From assembly GCA_036023115.1 (NCBI GenBank), contig JAYKKT010000086.1, positions 17,003,501-17,067,500 of the forward strand: DNA of 64,000 nucleotides, given 5' to 3'. Below are positions 1 to 12,512 of the stretch, in pieces. How positions within the stretch are numbered: position 1 is the stretch's first letter; every line of letters begins with the position of its first letter. The position numbers and the translations under genes were made by a program. The notes under the pieces are model-generated. The model did not search any database and was not told the DNA's origin. It saw only the letters and a program-made list of their open reading frames with translations. Source of the stretch: Brasenia schreberi. Taxonomy: Eukaryota > Streptophyta > Magnoliopsida > Nymphaeales > Cabombaceae.

Positions 1-1000
1 ACTTTAACCTTTTGAGGTAAGGCTTTTGACTAACCTTAGCATCAGTTGCTCGAGGTTGAACTGGTCAAGCAACATGAGTTGGCTGATTATAGTCATTAGA
101 GGGACCTGACCCATGCGGTGGAACCTGCAGATCAACAACAGCTGGAGGCAAGATACTTGTCGATACCTAGCGGTCAACAAAATAGGAGAGGTTGCCATCA
201 CCACTCGTAAAGGTGGTAGCATTTGAGTGGGCAGAACTTGATCATGCCCCGTAGCATATCAACATAAAGGCCTGGTGCTTAAAATCATCCTATTGAGTAT
301 AGGTTCTGCCATAAGTCCTATTGCTCAGCCACAACTCATTGGTTGTAGACCGATAATGTGTGAGATTAGAGGGGCTTCATATGCTGATTGCCACCGCTAT
401 CCCAAAGGCATTGCCATTGAAGAGAAAGGCAGAGTTGGCGAGTGACTAATATTTTTGTCATATCCAGTGGCCTCCAAGCAATGATGAAATTTCTTAACTT
501 CTTATTCATTGAAGGCCTTGCTTTTGTGTTATTTGAGTCAACCTCGATAAACTTTTTTGTGCACCAAGAATCTAAGAAAATGTCTTGCAGCCATAATAAA
601 AGCGCGTTTATTGGGATTCATCTTTAGATTATTTAAGCTCATTTGCTTGAAAGCCTACTCGACATTAATTAAGTATTGATCGAAGTCACCAGACTTAACC
701 ACCACATCGTCAATGTATACTTCCATGGTCTTGCCTATTAAATCATGAAAAATATAGTTCATCGCTCTTTCAAACGTGAAACAAACATTTTAAGGTCAAA
801 TGGCATAACCACCCATTCATAGATTTCAAGTGACCTGAGGCATTGAAATGATTTTCTATGAGTGCATCAGTGCTGAAACCATTCTTGAAGGGTTGGCCTT
901 AGTTGATCCATAACGGATGCATCAGTGGTGGAAACTTGATTGTCCTCTTTCATCCTGACACCACCTCGAATTGGAAGCCGAGATTTCAAATGTCCGAACA
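1..1000 (-). pseudogene. Ty3/gypsy retrotransposon pol remnant
   Basis: Read on the minus strand, about 540-790 gives reverse-transcriptase text with the YIDD active-site box (GKTMEVYIDDVVVKS, near 690-750). It is preceded by a SRLKERMNYIFHDLIG-like stretch and followed by an NLKMNPNKRAF-like stretch; this order is typical of the Ty3/gypsy RT palm. Stops and frame breaks are frequent and no intact ORF remains. The right end, LTRs and integrase could not be defined, and the element may run off the left edge. Clade assignment is from family knowledge. It is a dead transposon relic, not a host gene. Confidence 0.7.
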
Positions 1001-2522
1001 TGACCATCTACTAGTGTTTCATGCTTGTTGCTGGCACGATTGGTGTTATTAGGTGCCATCAAGTTTTCTTGATCGGATCAAGTTGGCATATAATGATCTG
1101 CTCAAAAGGAGAGAATGTGATATCGCTCTCCTTAGGTCCTAATAGGTGTATCAAAGAGTTTTTATTGTCATTGAGAACAACTCAAACTCAATTGGTATGT
1201 ATAGTTCTATTGTTTGAGGTTGATGAGGTGTGGGGGATGAAAGAAAACGTTAGCCTCCATTTTGATAGAGTTTGAGTAAGGTTGGGGCAATTATGTCCCC
1301 TTGGGAATCCATTTGTGTGTATCCAAGTTGAGCCTCGAGAATGGCAAAATATGCAATATGGATCTCGAGGGTGCAGATCCCACTTGGGATACCATACAAA
1401 AGATAGAACTTGTATGAAGAGATTGAAACTTCTACATAAGAGAAACTATTACATGAAATTATATCTTGGAAAAGAAAACCGGCTATAACTAAAATTAGAA
1501 CTAGAAAGGTGAATTGCTAAGATTGTAGTATTGGTGATGTTGGCTTGATATCTTGATCCTCCTTGAACATCCTTTATATAGCATAGATGATTCTAGAAGA
1601 ACCTCTTAACCTTCAAGTAGTATCTGTTTGAACATATATTTTTTTCTTTAATTATTGTGCCGCTCACTTTGGTTGTCTAAATGGGTTGATCATGGTCAGA
1701 TCAATATTTGTGTTCCTCACAATTATTCCTGTCATTTTCAAGTTCCTTAGCTCCTCTCAGAAGCTCCACTATCGTTACAATTTTTGGCATTAACAGTTGC
1801 AAATGAAGGCCGAATCCTAACGCCCCCCCACATGCATGCACTCCATCAGAATTGGACTCGCCACTATAGCATGGGAGTTGAGAGTTATACCGTTGAGCTA
1901 TTCCCGTATCTGCATTGTATAATAATAATGTAAACTATACCGACATGAACATTGATAAAATATAGTAGCCTCTGTGCAACAACTAAATCCTGCGGGTCCT
2001 GCCCGAAAAGCTGACAGATGCCCGCAAACCGTCCCTGGCCTTGTAACGGGTCGGAACACAAGAGTGAATATAATGCCACCAAAATCTGACCTTGTACAGA
2101 GCAGTTGTCTATGTTGGCGCATGAAGGACAAAGAGTAGGTGGTGTCTATGCAGTTGGTCACGTATCCCTATCATTGAATCAGCAATGGCCTCTTTATTGC
2201 AGAGTTATTTATGGCTATCTCATTTCCTCACCATCCATGCATTAAAATAATGTACCAAAGGTTCCTTCTTAAGGCGATTGTGTTTGCTGCAAAATCACAG
2301 AAAGGACACAAATTATCATTCGGATTCAAATCAAGCACATAAAAAAATAATGTGGCTTGTTGTTTTCGAAATAGAAGAGTTGCAGCGTGTAGATAATCGA
2401 AGGGAGGAGCCGTGTTGTGGTTGAATTTGATTCCAGTTATTAGTATGAGTGCAAACACATCGAATTAAGCACCCAAGGATTTTCCCTTGTTCTGAAGGTG
2501 TTCTGCTTTCAACAGTAACCAC
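1001..2522. other. No recognisable gene
   Basis: Only short unsupported ORFs are seen on either strand. The left part may be more decayed gypsy sequence. I see no coiled-coil coding sequence that would supply the missing N-terminus of the NB-LRR relic starting at 2,523. Confidence 0.5.
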
Positions 2523-5028
2523 ATGGATCTCATCGAAGACAAAAGTAGAATAAACTTTAATGCCAATGAATCATCACCGCCAGAAAAGTTGGCTATAAAG
2601 TTCCCAGCAATCCCGTTGGATGGTCAAGAAGGTGCTCCGGCGACAATACAGAAAATTCTGAGTCTTATAGAGGATGAAACAATTTCAAGGATTGGGATCT
2701 ATGGACTGGGAGGAGTCGGCAAAACCACCCTTGTAAAGCATCTCTTCAATCTAGTTCGTGGGTTCGATTATGTGTGATTCAGCATCGTTTCCAGAGATCA
2801 GAATTATCAAAAAATCCAAGAGAATATTGCTAGAGATTTGTTCATCGCTTGGCAAGCTGATTCTGGGTCTGATGAAAGAGTATGCCAAGTATATAGCAGG
2901 CTACAGAAGAGAAGGCTTATTTTGATCTTAGATGATGTTTGGGGTGGTTTTCAACTGCATGAATTGGGAGTTCCAAATTCGAACAGAGAAAATGGTTGTA
3001 AAATAGTGGTAGTAAGTAGATCTCTTGATGTGTGCAGTGCCGTGGGGACTAATGTAAATCTCAAAGTGGAAGGCAGGAGATGTGATCTTTTTACCAATCA
3101 TACAAGAAACTGCAAGAGAAGTCTTGAACGAATGTGGAGGTTTACTGCTAGCCATCTGCACAATCGGAAAAACCATGAGAAACAAGGACATTTCACTTTG
3201 GCAGTATGCCTTGAGGACCCTGCAGCAATCTACGGGTGAGGTTCAAGGCATGAAGTCCAAATTCTTTGAGAACCTAAGACTTAGTTATGATTGCTTGGAC
3301 GAAGGCACGAAAAAATGTTTCTTACATTTTTCTTTGTTTCCTGAGGATGAGATCATTTTCACATATTTATTGAGTGTGAATTAGTACTCGAGGGTTTCTT
3401 GGGCAGTTAAAGTAATTTCTGTTGTTTGATAAGATTGGCAGCGCTGTTATAATCAAGCTCAAAGGGGCATGCTTGTTGGAAGGTGGAAATTATGGTCGAA
3501 ATGTAACAATGCATGACTTAGTCCGGGATATGGCTATGTGGATCACATCGTCTGAGCATGCAGGTGCCGGAGTGATGGAGGCACCGAACGAAGAAGAGTG
3601 GCAGAAAGACAAGAGGGTGTCACTCATGGGGACTTGCATAGAAAACCTACCTTATAAACCAAGTTGTCCTGAACTCCTAACATTATTTCTAGAAGGAAAT
3701 GAGAAGTTAACAAGTATCCCGACCGGATTTTTTCAGTTCATGCACACTTTTCAAATTCTCAATCATAGCAGGACGGGCATTTCCTCGCTTCCACCATCAT
3801 TATCTCTTCTGGAAAATCTTCGTGCACTCTACTTTTACGATTGGAAAAAGTTGGAGGACGTAGAAGCTGACAAATTCTCAATCTTAGCAGGACGGGCATT
3901 TCCTCGCTTCCACCATCATTATCTCTTCTGAAAAATCTTCGTGCACTCTACTTTTACCATTGCAAAAAGTTGGAGGACGTAGAAGCTGTTGGAGATCTTT
4001 CAAATCTTATCTGTACCTGACTGACGTAAAGGACTTGCCTGAAGGGTTTGTTAACCTGCAAAATCTGAGGATACATCGACTGGGATTTACGCTCAATCTT
4101 AAGAAAATCCCACCAAATCTTTTTGCCTCTTTGCCGCTTTTAGAAGTTCTAGACATGTATAGAAGTTACGGCGACTGGGCAACACATGCTCATGAGCAGA
4201 ACGGCTCGGGAGAGCCACAACCTAGACTGAACTTGCAGGACCTCGTGGACTTCACAAACCTGAATGCTCTAGACATCACCTTCAAAAAGAGTTGTGACAG
4301 CCTTGAATTGTTTCTAAAGACTACATTGGTGAATCGGCTCGAAGGATTGGCTGTAGATAGCTGTCTTGACTTTAAGGGGATTTATTTGCTTCAAGCGAGG
4401 AATTTAACAAAATTGCGTGCACTTTCGCTTCAATCATGTCCAAAAGTAGAGAGCATTCAATGCGGAAACCATATTTAATGGGCCTATATTTCCAGATCTG
4501 CGTTTACTTCAACTACACGAACTACCAAAACTAAAATATATTTGCAGGGCAACAGACGGCCATCTGAATTTTCTAAACCTAGAAAAGTTGACAGTTTCAG
4601 GTTGCAATGAGTTGAAGAGTATCTTTATCAGTGCCTTGTTGAATCAATTGCAAAGGCTCAACCACATCGAAGTGTCTGACTGTGGTGAAATGGAAACGAT
4701 ATTTGAAGGTCAAGCTGGAGAAGAATCTATCCTCCCAAAGCTAACAAGTTTCAGTCTGCACAACTTGCCAAGGCTGTCAATAATAAGTAATGTCGTTTTA
4801 GTTTTGGTATCTTTAGAGTTCCTTCAAGTATGCAAATGTCCGATGCTAAAGAAGCTCCCTCTGGATGCCAAGCATTGTCGCAGAATAAATAGCATCGTAG
4901 GAGAAGAAAAATTGTTGAATGCATTGGTCTGGGAAGACCAGAACAAGAGGGCTGCTCTTCAGGCTTTCTTCGACTTCAGTAATGAAATCGTCTTGGAGCG
5001 ATTATGGAGAATAGAAATACTACACTGA
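2523..5028 (+). pseudogene. NB-LRR disease-resistance protein pseudogene (RPS5-like CNL type)
   Basis: Intact members are intracellular immune receptors with coiled-coil, NB-ARC and LRR domains. In order here: P-loop GIYGLGGVGKTTLVKHL (about 2,693-2,745), kinase-2 RRLILILDDVW (about 2,910-2,943), RNBS-B (CKIVVVSRS, about 2,997), a GLPL-like ECGGLLLAI box (about 3,133), the MHD motif MHDLVRDMAMW (about 3,510-3,542), then LRRs to 5,028. Damage: an in-frame TGA at 2,775-2,777 where relatives have Trp; a frame change near 3,070-3,085 with loss of the RNBS-C region; a TAG at 3,382-3,384; an out-of-frame 119-bp duplication in the LRRs (3,752-3,988); and a frame change near 4,475. The coiled-coil N-terminus is absent. 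Expression as a full receptor is very unlikely. Confidence 0.9.
3752..3988 (+). repeat. 119-bp tandem duplication inside the LRR region
   Basis: Unit 1 is 3,752-3,870 and unit 2 is 3,871-3,988. Both start CAAATTCTCAATC and end near GACGTAGAAGCTG, with only about four mismatches. A 119-bp period is not a multiple of three, so the duplication itself breaks the LRR frame. Confidence 0.9.
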
Positions 5029-5084
5029 GATCTGAAATTGCATAAGCACAAGAGTTGTGTCTTTGAACGCACAGTTTTAGCTCA

Positions 5085-5205
5085 TTTAGCAGGGCTCTTT
5101 GGCTCCCACGTCAGAGGTAGTGAGTTTGATTTCAGGGCCACGCGTGCGTGGGTCTAAGTATGCTTAAGCTTCCCTATTGTAACCAAAATCATAAAACAAA
5201 AAAAA
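5085..5205 (+). mobile_element. tRNA-derived SINE-like sequence
   Basis: An A-box-like TAGCTCATTTAGCAGG is followed about 40 bp later by a B-box-like GAGTTTGATTTC, then an A-rich tail near 5,195. A related, more decayed stretch sits at 56,078-56,150. There is no clear target duplication, so this is suggestive only. Confidence 0.4.
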
Positions 5206-5654
5206 CGGGTTTTCTTCTATGTACTGTATGTCCATGTTAGTGCGAAGGTTTTTGTTTTCTGTGGTTCTCAGAAGAATTCATGGTTAGGTTATTGATTTAG
5301 AAGATCATTGGATGCTCATCTATTTAACCGTAAATGGAACTTTGCATTTGAGATGGTTTGGTAAATTTGACAATAGACATCCGGTTCGCGGATTGGTTAT
5401 GCATATGATGTTCATTCCTTTTACTTCCGGCAGCCTTTCGTCATTTGCTTAGTTCGTTTTCTGTTCCGACTTTTCATAGACACAAACAAGCTAAACTCTG
5501 TTAATGATGATTGGCAAGCGTTAACTTTGCACAGATAGCCCCAAGCCTAAATAAATGAGGCTTGTGTCTGGTAGCCAACTCACATTGAGAAACGGAAAAC
5601 TCATAGTTTTGCTGAGATTATGAAAACAAATTGTTGGTGATAGAAAAAGTATGA

Positions 5655-5835
5655 GCAGTATCAACGCTTTAGTTGTTTCATAAGTGGTTCGTTGTTTATT
5701 CCTCTTGAGCAAGGTCTAGAGTTCGAATCTTGTGAACGGAGAAACCAGTGCTGGGAGAGCATTACCCCCAATACTGAGCCGATCCGTCTCGAGCAGAGTT
5801 GGTCGGGGTACTAGTGGCCTTCCAGACATTGTCGA
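5655..5835 (+). mobile_element. Possible tRNA-derived SINE
   Basis: A B-box-like GAGTTCGAATC (near 5,711) is followed by GTGCTGGGAGAGCATTACCCC and GGTCGGGGTACTAGTGGCC. This layout resembles plant Au-type SINEs from memory. Ends and target duplication were not resolved. Confidence 0.4.
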
Positions 5836-6893
5836 AGAATTGTAATCTTGGATGTGCCTCGAGGGGATCGCGCACTTGTGTTTAATGATTCATTATAATA
5901 TGGTTCAAACATTCCACAATCGTCCGCTCTTTGATTTAATAATAAAAAGCACAATCTACTGTCAAAATAAGATAATATTTTGATAACCAGGAGGTATTTC
6001 TTGAAGACACTTGCCACAATAGGCAGAAAAAAGCCAATCCAATCACATGAGCCATCAATAAGCATAATAAATGAAAATTCAAAGGAAACCAAGAACGATA
6101 CTTGCAAAAATACAAAGTTTCAAATATAACAATAACTAATAAGAAAAGATCCTACTGGTAAAACAGCAAAGTTCCTCATGGCCTAAAGGTCCATGTCAAA
6201 TGAAGATCAGTGAAATGACTAGAATTAGCATTCACACTAAAGCTAATCACATTCAGTTGTACACCAAAGGCATGTTAGCCTATCAAATATTTAATTAATT
6301 TAAATAAAATAAGGTAATTGGATCATTTAGATTGAATATAGTAGAGGTTTATTTATCAAAGGAGTCTCATTAACTTGGGAGCTTGATTTCAGTAGGAGTC
6401 TTTTCTGAATAGTGAGATTTGATTAAAACTCTTATTTTGGAGTCATCATGGAACTGAAAGTCATGTGTATATGAATTCTATCAATTGTGGAACTGGTCCC
6501 CATAATGAATTTGTTCAAGGTTTAAATCTCAAAAGATTCTTAACTTGTTCATAAAGTGTATTCTTATAGTTCAATATCTTAATTACAATTAAAATCGATG
6601 CGTCAATTTTACCTTCTCTTATTTCATTGAACTATGAATTTAATGATTACTTACCAAATTTGATAATTTTTATTGGACACATAAGAATAGGCATGCTTGA
6701 GCTTCATCCCACTCTTGCACTTCACGTGGCTTCCTCCAAGTTTTCTAATGCTTGAACTCGGTGGAAAGTTGGGTTGTTCATGGAACCTCCATAACAGAAC
6801 TAAACTGGCAGTTCGGTTTGGTTTCAGCAGGAAAGAAAAGCTTGCAGTTTGGTTCACGGCTCCAGCCCAACCATAAGAACCGAACCGAACCAT

Positions 6894-6939
<46 letters not shown>

Positions 6940-8342
6940 ATGTATATATATAAAGTTTATATACATGGAGACATAAATCTTTATATGTTTATGTATATGA
7001 GTTTTATAATCTTATATACATATAAAATGTGAATATATATATACTTATGTGTGTGTGCATGTATATATACTTATATGGATATAAATCTTGACAAGCTTAT
7101 AAGTTTATATATATGAGTTTTATAACCTCATATACATAAAATGTGGGCAGTTGATCTAAATAATTGTATTCAACAAAACCCTTAAATAAGTGGACCCGTG
7201 GTTGAGAATTGAACCAAACCAGAACCGGCAGTTTGGTTTGGTTTCAGTTCTAGCCAAAGCACAGTTTGATTCAGTTCACTAAAAGTGAAGAACCAAGACT
7301 AGCGGTTTGGTTCGCGGTTGATGCTGGAACAAGAACACCCTTTCTGGACAGTATGTTAAGCTAAGCTCACTTGACAGAGATCGAGTTCAAACCTCTTGTG
7401 AACCTCTCAATTGGTCCCTGAAGCTTCCAAGCTATGTGTCGACTAGTGGTGAGTTCCTTTCATCCAAGTTCATTCTCAGGCATTGTACAAGAGTTCATGG
7501 CAGGGCTTGTACAAGATCCACATAAAGTGTCAATGTGATTAATAACTCGTACTATCCTTTCGTTATGTTGTAGGTTGCTTTCTACTTCGAGAGGCACACA
7601 GATTGACATACTGAGAAAGCAGGGTGAGGAGAATTGGTAGTGATTTGTCAATAATTTAAGTTTTTTAGTTACAATGTGAAATTGATATTCTACTTTTTTA
7701 TATGTATGATAGGTGAATCTTAGTGAGGTTTACACAATAGAGATTTATCTATATTTGAAGTTTTAGTATCTCATGCCTTTGTGATCACGTATGATGCCAG
7801 ACAGGTTACCATTGGGAACCATGGCCAGGGTGGTGCTTGTATCTATATTTTTGGAGACTTATAATGTATATATTTTTATGCAAGTGTTGCTTGTTTGAAC
7901 CTGAGAGTAAGGTGGGTACGTTGATTAAGATAGATAATATGAAAACGTGTGTTAGGAGAACCTGTTAATGGTATACATGCAAGCAGTATGTTTGAATTTG
8001 TAAATGAGTTGTTTGCTTGGGAATCTAGACAACGAAGCGATTTGGAACTTTGATTGTTCAAATTTAATGGCCGTGTGTGGATCGTGTGGGGTTTCTAGAC
8101 ACTTAATCCCTAAGGTGTCACACACTAGAGCACATACCATGTATGGGCTGCAGCAAGTCTATTCTGAAAGTGAGTTTGTTCTCGTGATAAACAAAGGCCA
8201 GTGAGGAGGGTCGAACAACCTTATTGATGATGTCATGATGCGTTATAATTATCAGAACTAAATAAGGTATTCCGTGGATGGATGTGATGTGGATATGTGT
8301 GCGAGTATGGGTTTATATTTGTACATGTAAACGCTTCCACTA
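5836..8342. other. Intergenic, no gene recognised
   Basis: AT-rich DNA with short unsupported ORFs. At 6,770-6,895 and 7,200-7,330 there are dispersed stretches rich in GGTTTGGTTTCAG and GAACCGAACC motifs, which flank the TA/TG microsatellite. Similar text recurs at 15,930-16,123 and 19,373-19,560, which suggests a MITE-like family. Confidence 0.5.
6892..6950. repeat. (TA)n(TG)n microsatellite
   Basis: A long TA run passes directly into TG repeats and then a TATATA stretch. It is a simple sequence repeat; its short reading frames are artefacts. Confidence 0.95.
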
Positions 8343-8362
8343 TATAACCGTATTGAGATGTA

Positions 8363-8812
8363 CAACAACAACAACTAAGCCTTTACTCACATTAGATAGT
8401 ATAGGTTACACGAACTCTTTGTTTCTATAGAGTTAGATCTTATGTCATACTACCGGAGTTGACTCAATGTAAGCTAGATCTTTCTTGATTGTTTCCGTCC
8501 AACACTTTTGTAGTCTTCTTCTTCATCTTTTGCTATTTTTACAATCTAGTTCTCATACCTTTTTTACAATCTAGTTCTTATACCTTATTATCGAAGTTCT
8601 CTTTCATCTTCTTTTTTGTGTCCAAACCATTTTAAATATTTTTCTCTCATTTTATCATTTAGTGGTACCACTCCCAATTTATTTTTAATAACCTCATTAT
8701 GTATACTGCCTTTCTTTGTGTGTCCATTCATCCAATTCAGTACTTTCATTTATGTCATGACAATCTTTTGTACATATTAATAATTAATTGTCCACCACTC
8801 AAAACCGTAAAG
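8363..8812 (-). mobile_element. RTE LINE fragment (3' end, decayed)
   Basis: The minus strand ends in the family tail (CAACAACAACAACTAAGCC read on plus), followed by decayed C-terminal coding sequence. The flanks at 8,343-8,362 and 8,813-8,832 are identical (TATAACCGTATTGAGATGTA), a 20-bp target-site duplication. This is a 5'-truncated insertion of about 450 bp. Confidence 0.9.
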
Positions 8813-8832
8813 TATAACCGTATTGAGATGTA

Positions 8833-9364
8833 TCAAACTAGTTAATATGAGCGAGGCTGCTTTTGCCCCTGTTATCTTTGTAGGTTACATCGCCGATTGA
8901 GATGATATGTAACTAATTTTTTTTTTTTGTGGTATGAAATTTGTTGTTGTATAGACTTGACATGTTTTATATATTGAAATTTAGCGAGTTTTGTGTCCAT
9001 AAAGATTTGCCTGTATTGGAGTTGTAGCATCTCATGCCTCATGGTAGTGTGTCACAACGAACGGATCAATGCAGGATGACCGTTGGTGAGGCCCACACAC
9101 TTGGGGTATGATTCCGAGAAATTACAATTACTCGGACCAATTTTATTCATGTCAAGAATGGAATTTTAAAGCATGTCAGATGTGGCAAAATTAACCTAAC
9201 GTATGCAAAAAAAAAGAAAAGAAAATAGGTGATGCTAAATATACGTACTGGAAGTTTGATTTTACCAAGTCAATAGTCTGCGAGATCAAGGTTCAGATCT
9301 TAACAAAAAGTTTAAACTATAAAAAACAAAGAACCTCTAAGATCTTAACAAAAACTTTACACAC

Positions 9365-9416
<52 letters not shown>

Positions 9417-9843
9417 CAATATATTTATACATATAATATATATATATATGTACATAAAGACGTAGCAAAGGGCATAATGGTTGTGTCACTGTTAGGAGAT
9501 TTACTTTGGAAAGAGAAGAGCCCCACAGATGACGATTAGATTCGTAATTGATGGAATATCGGATCCAAAACAGACCCGTTGAGATCCAGCACCCCTAGAT
9601 TTCGACGTTACCTAGTGCTCCGACCCTCAAAGTCAAGTAACTGGAATGCACGTTAATTTGCATGGCCACCACCGACGTTTGTCTGCAAAACTAAATGGCA
9701 GCCATACATCTGAAAGACGGAGGTCACAGGAAGCGTTGACCATAGAGTCAATTGATTTTTGATGCAGGATGAACCAACAAGAAATGAGAGAGAAAGAGAT
9801 CAAAGAAGAAGAACGAGGTCGTCACGACGATTGAGGAGGAGAG
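8833..9843. other. Upstream region of the FYVE gene
   Basis: No gene seen. It holds a TA microsatellite at about 9,367-9,412. The 5' UTR and promoter of the FYVE gene probably lie in the right part, but no convincing TATA box was identified. Confidence 0.4.
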
Positions 9844-9957
9844 ATGCTAGAGAAGATTGTGTTTCTGGCAAAACCGTCTTTCCGAAGGAAAGAGTGGGCG
9901 ATGGATGCTTCCAATTGCCAAGGATGCGGTGCTCTATTCACATTTTTCCGTCGCAAG
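9844..9957 (+). CDS. FYVE gene exon 1
   Basis: 38 codons from the ATG at 9,844, ending at phase 0 before GTATTC. It encodes the first zinc-ligand pair (CQGC) and the WAMD motif. Confidence 0.85.
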
Positions 9958-11216
9958 GTATTCCTCTAATTAATTTTCGTCGTTCCGGCCTCCGTTATCT
10001 ATCGGAATCTGTTGGGAAACTATAGATTCTTACAATTAAACAATTAAAGCTCTTTCTGAGTTTATGGAATTCGGTTTCTGATAGTCTAATTAGTATTTTT
10101 GAAATCTAAGTTTCCTCGATTCTTTAACTTTCCATCTTTTTCTTTATTCAGAGTTATTAGCTCGACCATAGGCATGTCAAAATGTTTATGCAAATTCCGA
10201 TGCTTAAATTCTTAGACGAAGGCTCTTCTATCAACGACCAAAAGCTCATTTGTGGTTAGTTCCTAAATGTATAATCCGGCATTCTTAAAATTAACATATT
10301 GTTCGAAAGTAGTTTAGTAATTTTATAATTTATTTTATATATTTTAAATTTTGCTTATATATATTAAAGGAGATATTCCTAGTTTATTATATAATTGAGA
10401 AATCTTACAAAAAAGGTTAATTGAGATTGTGGTTTTTCTCAAAAGCAACCTGATCTGATCCTTTCCTACGAATTCAACCTGATCTGATCGAACTACGGTG
10501 TCAACCTAGGCTTGACTCTCCTAAGCTCCAGTCTCTTTAAAAAAAAAATGGCAAACTTAAGCATATTATATAACAAAACTAACAGGATAAGAAGAAAAAG
10601 AAATTAAAAAAATGAAACATTTTTCCCAACCATAAGTTTTCTAACTAAAACATAAATACTTGAATAGGAAAGACCTTGCTTTATGTTCTTAAGAATACTA
10701 TATACCTCTTTATTGACAAACTTACACTGGGTGAGGCTTGGAACGCCCTTGATACGGGCCGTGCTCAAGGAAAACCTGGCATGCACCCCTGACATATAAG
10801 ATGCTAGAAAATGTTGAAAATTAAGTTATTTTTAACAGTTGCAAAGTAGATGTTTATTTATTCATAAATGACAAATCTCATCAAGTCTCCTAATGAATTA
10901 CATGATAATTCTATATAGTAAAAACTTTCATAACATGTCCAACATTTTACATCTATTACAAACTAGAACTACCTTTTCTAAAGGCAAATTTATGCTATGA
11001 TTTGTCCTTCTAAACACCACTCTCACAAGAACCCAACCTACAAATATCTTTTTAAGATATATGAAGATGAGCATAACTACATTGCTCAGTAAGATGATAA
11101 GACCATTCTCAATAAGGTAATACAAGAGCATGCTAATTCAAAATACCCATGCATAGTGACAATGATCAAAAGTCAGAAGTACAACCATATTCCGTAATCA
11201 AGTATGCATCACACCC

Positions 11217-11292
11217 ATATATATATATATATATATACATATATATATACATATACATATATATATACATATATATATACATATATATATAT
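11217..11292. repeat. (TA)n microsatellite, left arm
   Basis: TA repeat with a few CA interruptions, immediately left of an RTE fragment and inside the long first intron of the FYVE gene. Confidence 0.95.
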
Positions 11293-11550
11293 AACAACAA
11301 ACAACAACAACAACTAAGCATTTTCCCATACTAGACGGGATAAGCTACATGGATTCTTTGTTTCCACAGATCTCTATCGTGTGCCATGTTAGCCGTTAAC
11401 TCACAATAAGCTAGATCACACTTTATTGTTTCTTTCCAACACTTTTGTGGTAGTCCTCTAGCTCTTTTAATGCTTTCCAAATTTAGTTTTTTATTAGTTC
11501 TTACAGGTTCTTTTTTTTATCTTCTTTCTATATGTCCAAACCATCTTAAC

Positions 11551-11552
<2 letters not shown>
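11293..11552 (-). mobile_element. RTE LINE 3' fragment inserted in a TA microsatellite
   Basis: Minus-strand copy of the family tail and final coding sequence, truncated at its 5' side. TA repeats flank both sides, so the target was probably one TA array, now split into 11,217-11,292 and 11,553-11,641. Confidence 0.85.

Positions 11553-11641
<89 letters not shown>
11553..11641. repeat. (TA)n microsatellite, right arm
   Basis: Nearly pure TA repeat of about 88 bp, directly right of the RTE fragment. Confidence 0.95.
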
Positions 11642-11643
<2 letters not shown>

Positions 11644-12343
11644 CATGGCCGGACATAACACATTATGCTACACAAGTCGTCCCGGCTTTGGCCATGAACT
11701 TTCATTGCAGAATACCCCACGGCCCACACTTTGCACTTAACATAGTTTGGAATGTCATGGCCCGTGGGGCCTACAGCTCTAGAGACCCTACATGATCCTC
11801 CCACATGGCCAATATATTCACACAATTAAGCTTTAAATCTCTTTACTAAATATACAATTTATTTACAAATCCAAAACACACTTTTCCGTGACGCAGAGCG
11901 CCTAGATGTGTTTCGTGTACCTGGTCAGAAATCTAGTTACTCTTGAACAAATAGTTGGTCTATTGAATGTATAGATTTTTGAGATTCTTCGGCTGGTGGA
12001 ACCGGCCCAACCCAACTAAGAAGAACCGAACCTAGAAGATGGTCTCTTGACACAAAAGCCTCTGTTCACAGCCGAGAAGAAGTGAACGTTGTTCTGTCTG
12101 TGTTCAATTCATTGGGGTATTGTGAATGGAAGATAAAATCGATGGTGACAATGACGACAAGCGGTTGGTGAGTAGATTCCCATATATGAGTGGGTATATA
12201 TCGTTTCAATCCCTTGAGATTTCACAGCTTTGACGATGATCTAATGATGTGTTTGTGCATGTGTGCGCGTGGCCATGTGCGTCTCCATGTGCACACATAA
12301 AACTAAGCTCTTGGTTGATGCTTTGCTTCACTGTGGGGTTCAG

Positions 12344-12512
12344 CATCATTGCCGCAGATGTGAGGGCATTTTCTGCAGTGCTTGCACACGACAGAGAATT
12401 GTTCTGCGTGGACACGGAAGAGATCCAGTGCGAATATGTTATCCTTGCAAGGAACTTGAAGAAGCCGCTCGACCATACACTCAAAGTAGACACAAAAGTA
12501 GAGTTGCAAAAG
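12344..12512 (+). CDS. FYVE gene exon 2
   Basis: It begins after TTCAG and ends before GTATGT (phase 1). It encodes the HHCRRC, CSAC and CYPC pairs of the FYVE finger and the following basic linker. Confidence 0.85.

Noticed and set aside
4..222. A 72-codon minus-strand frame at the left edge.
   Set aside because: No family features; it lies within decayed gypsy sequence.
5700..5730. tRNA gene suggested by GAGTTCGAATC.
   Set aside because: No cloverleaf around it; better explained as a SINE B-box.
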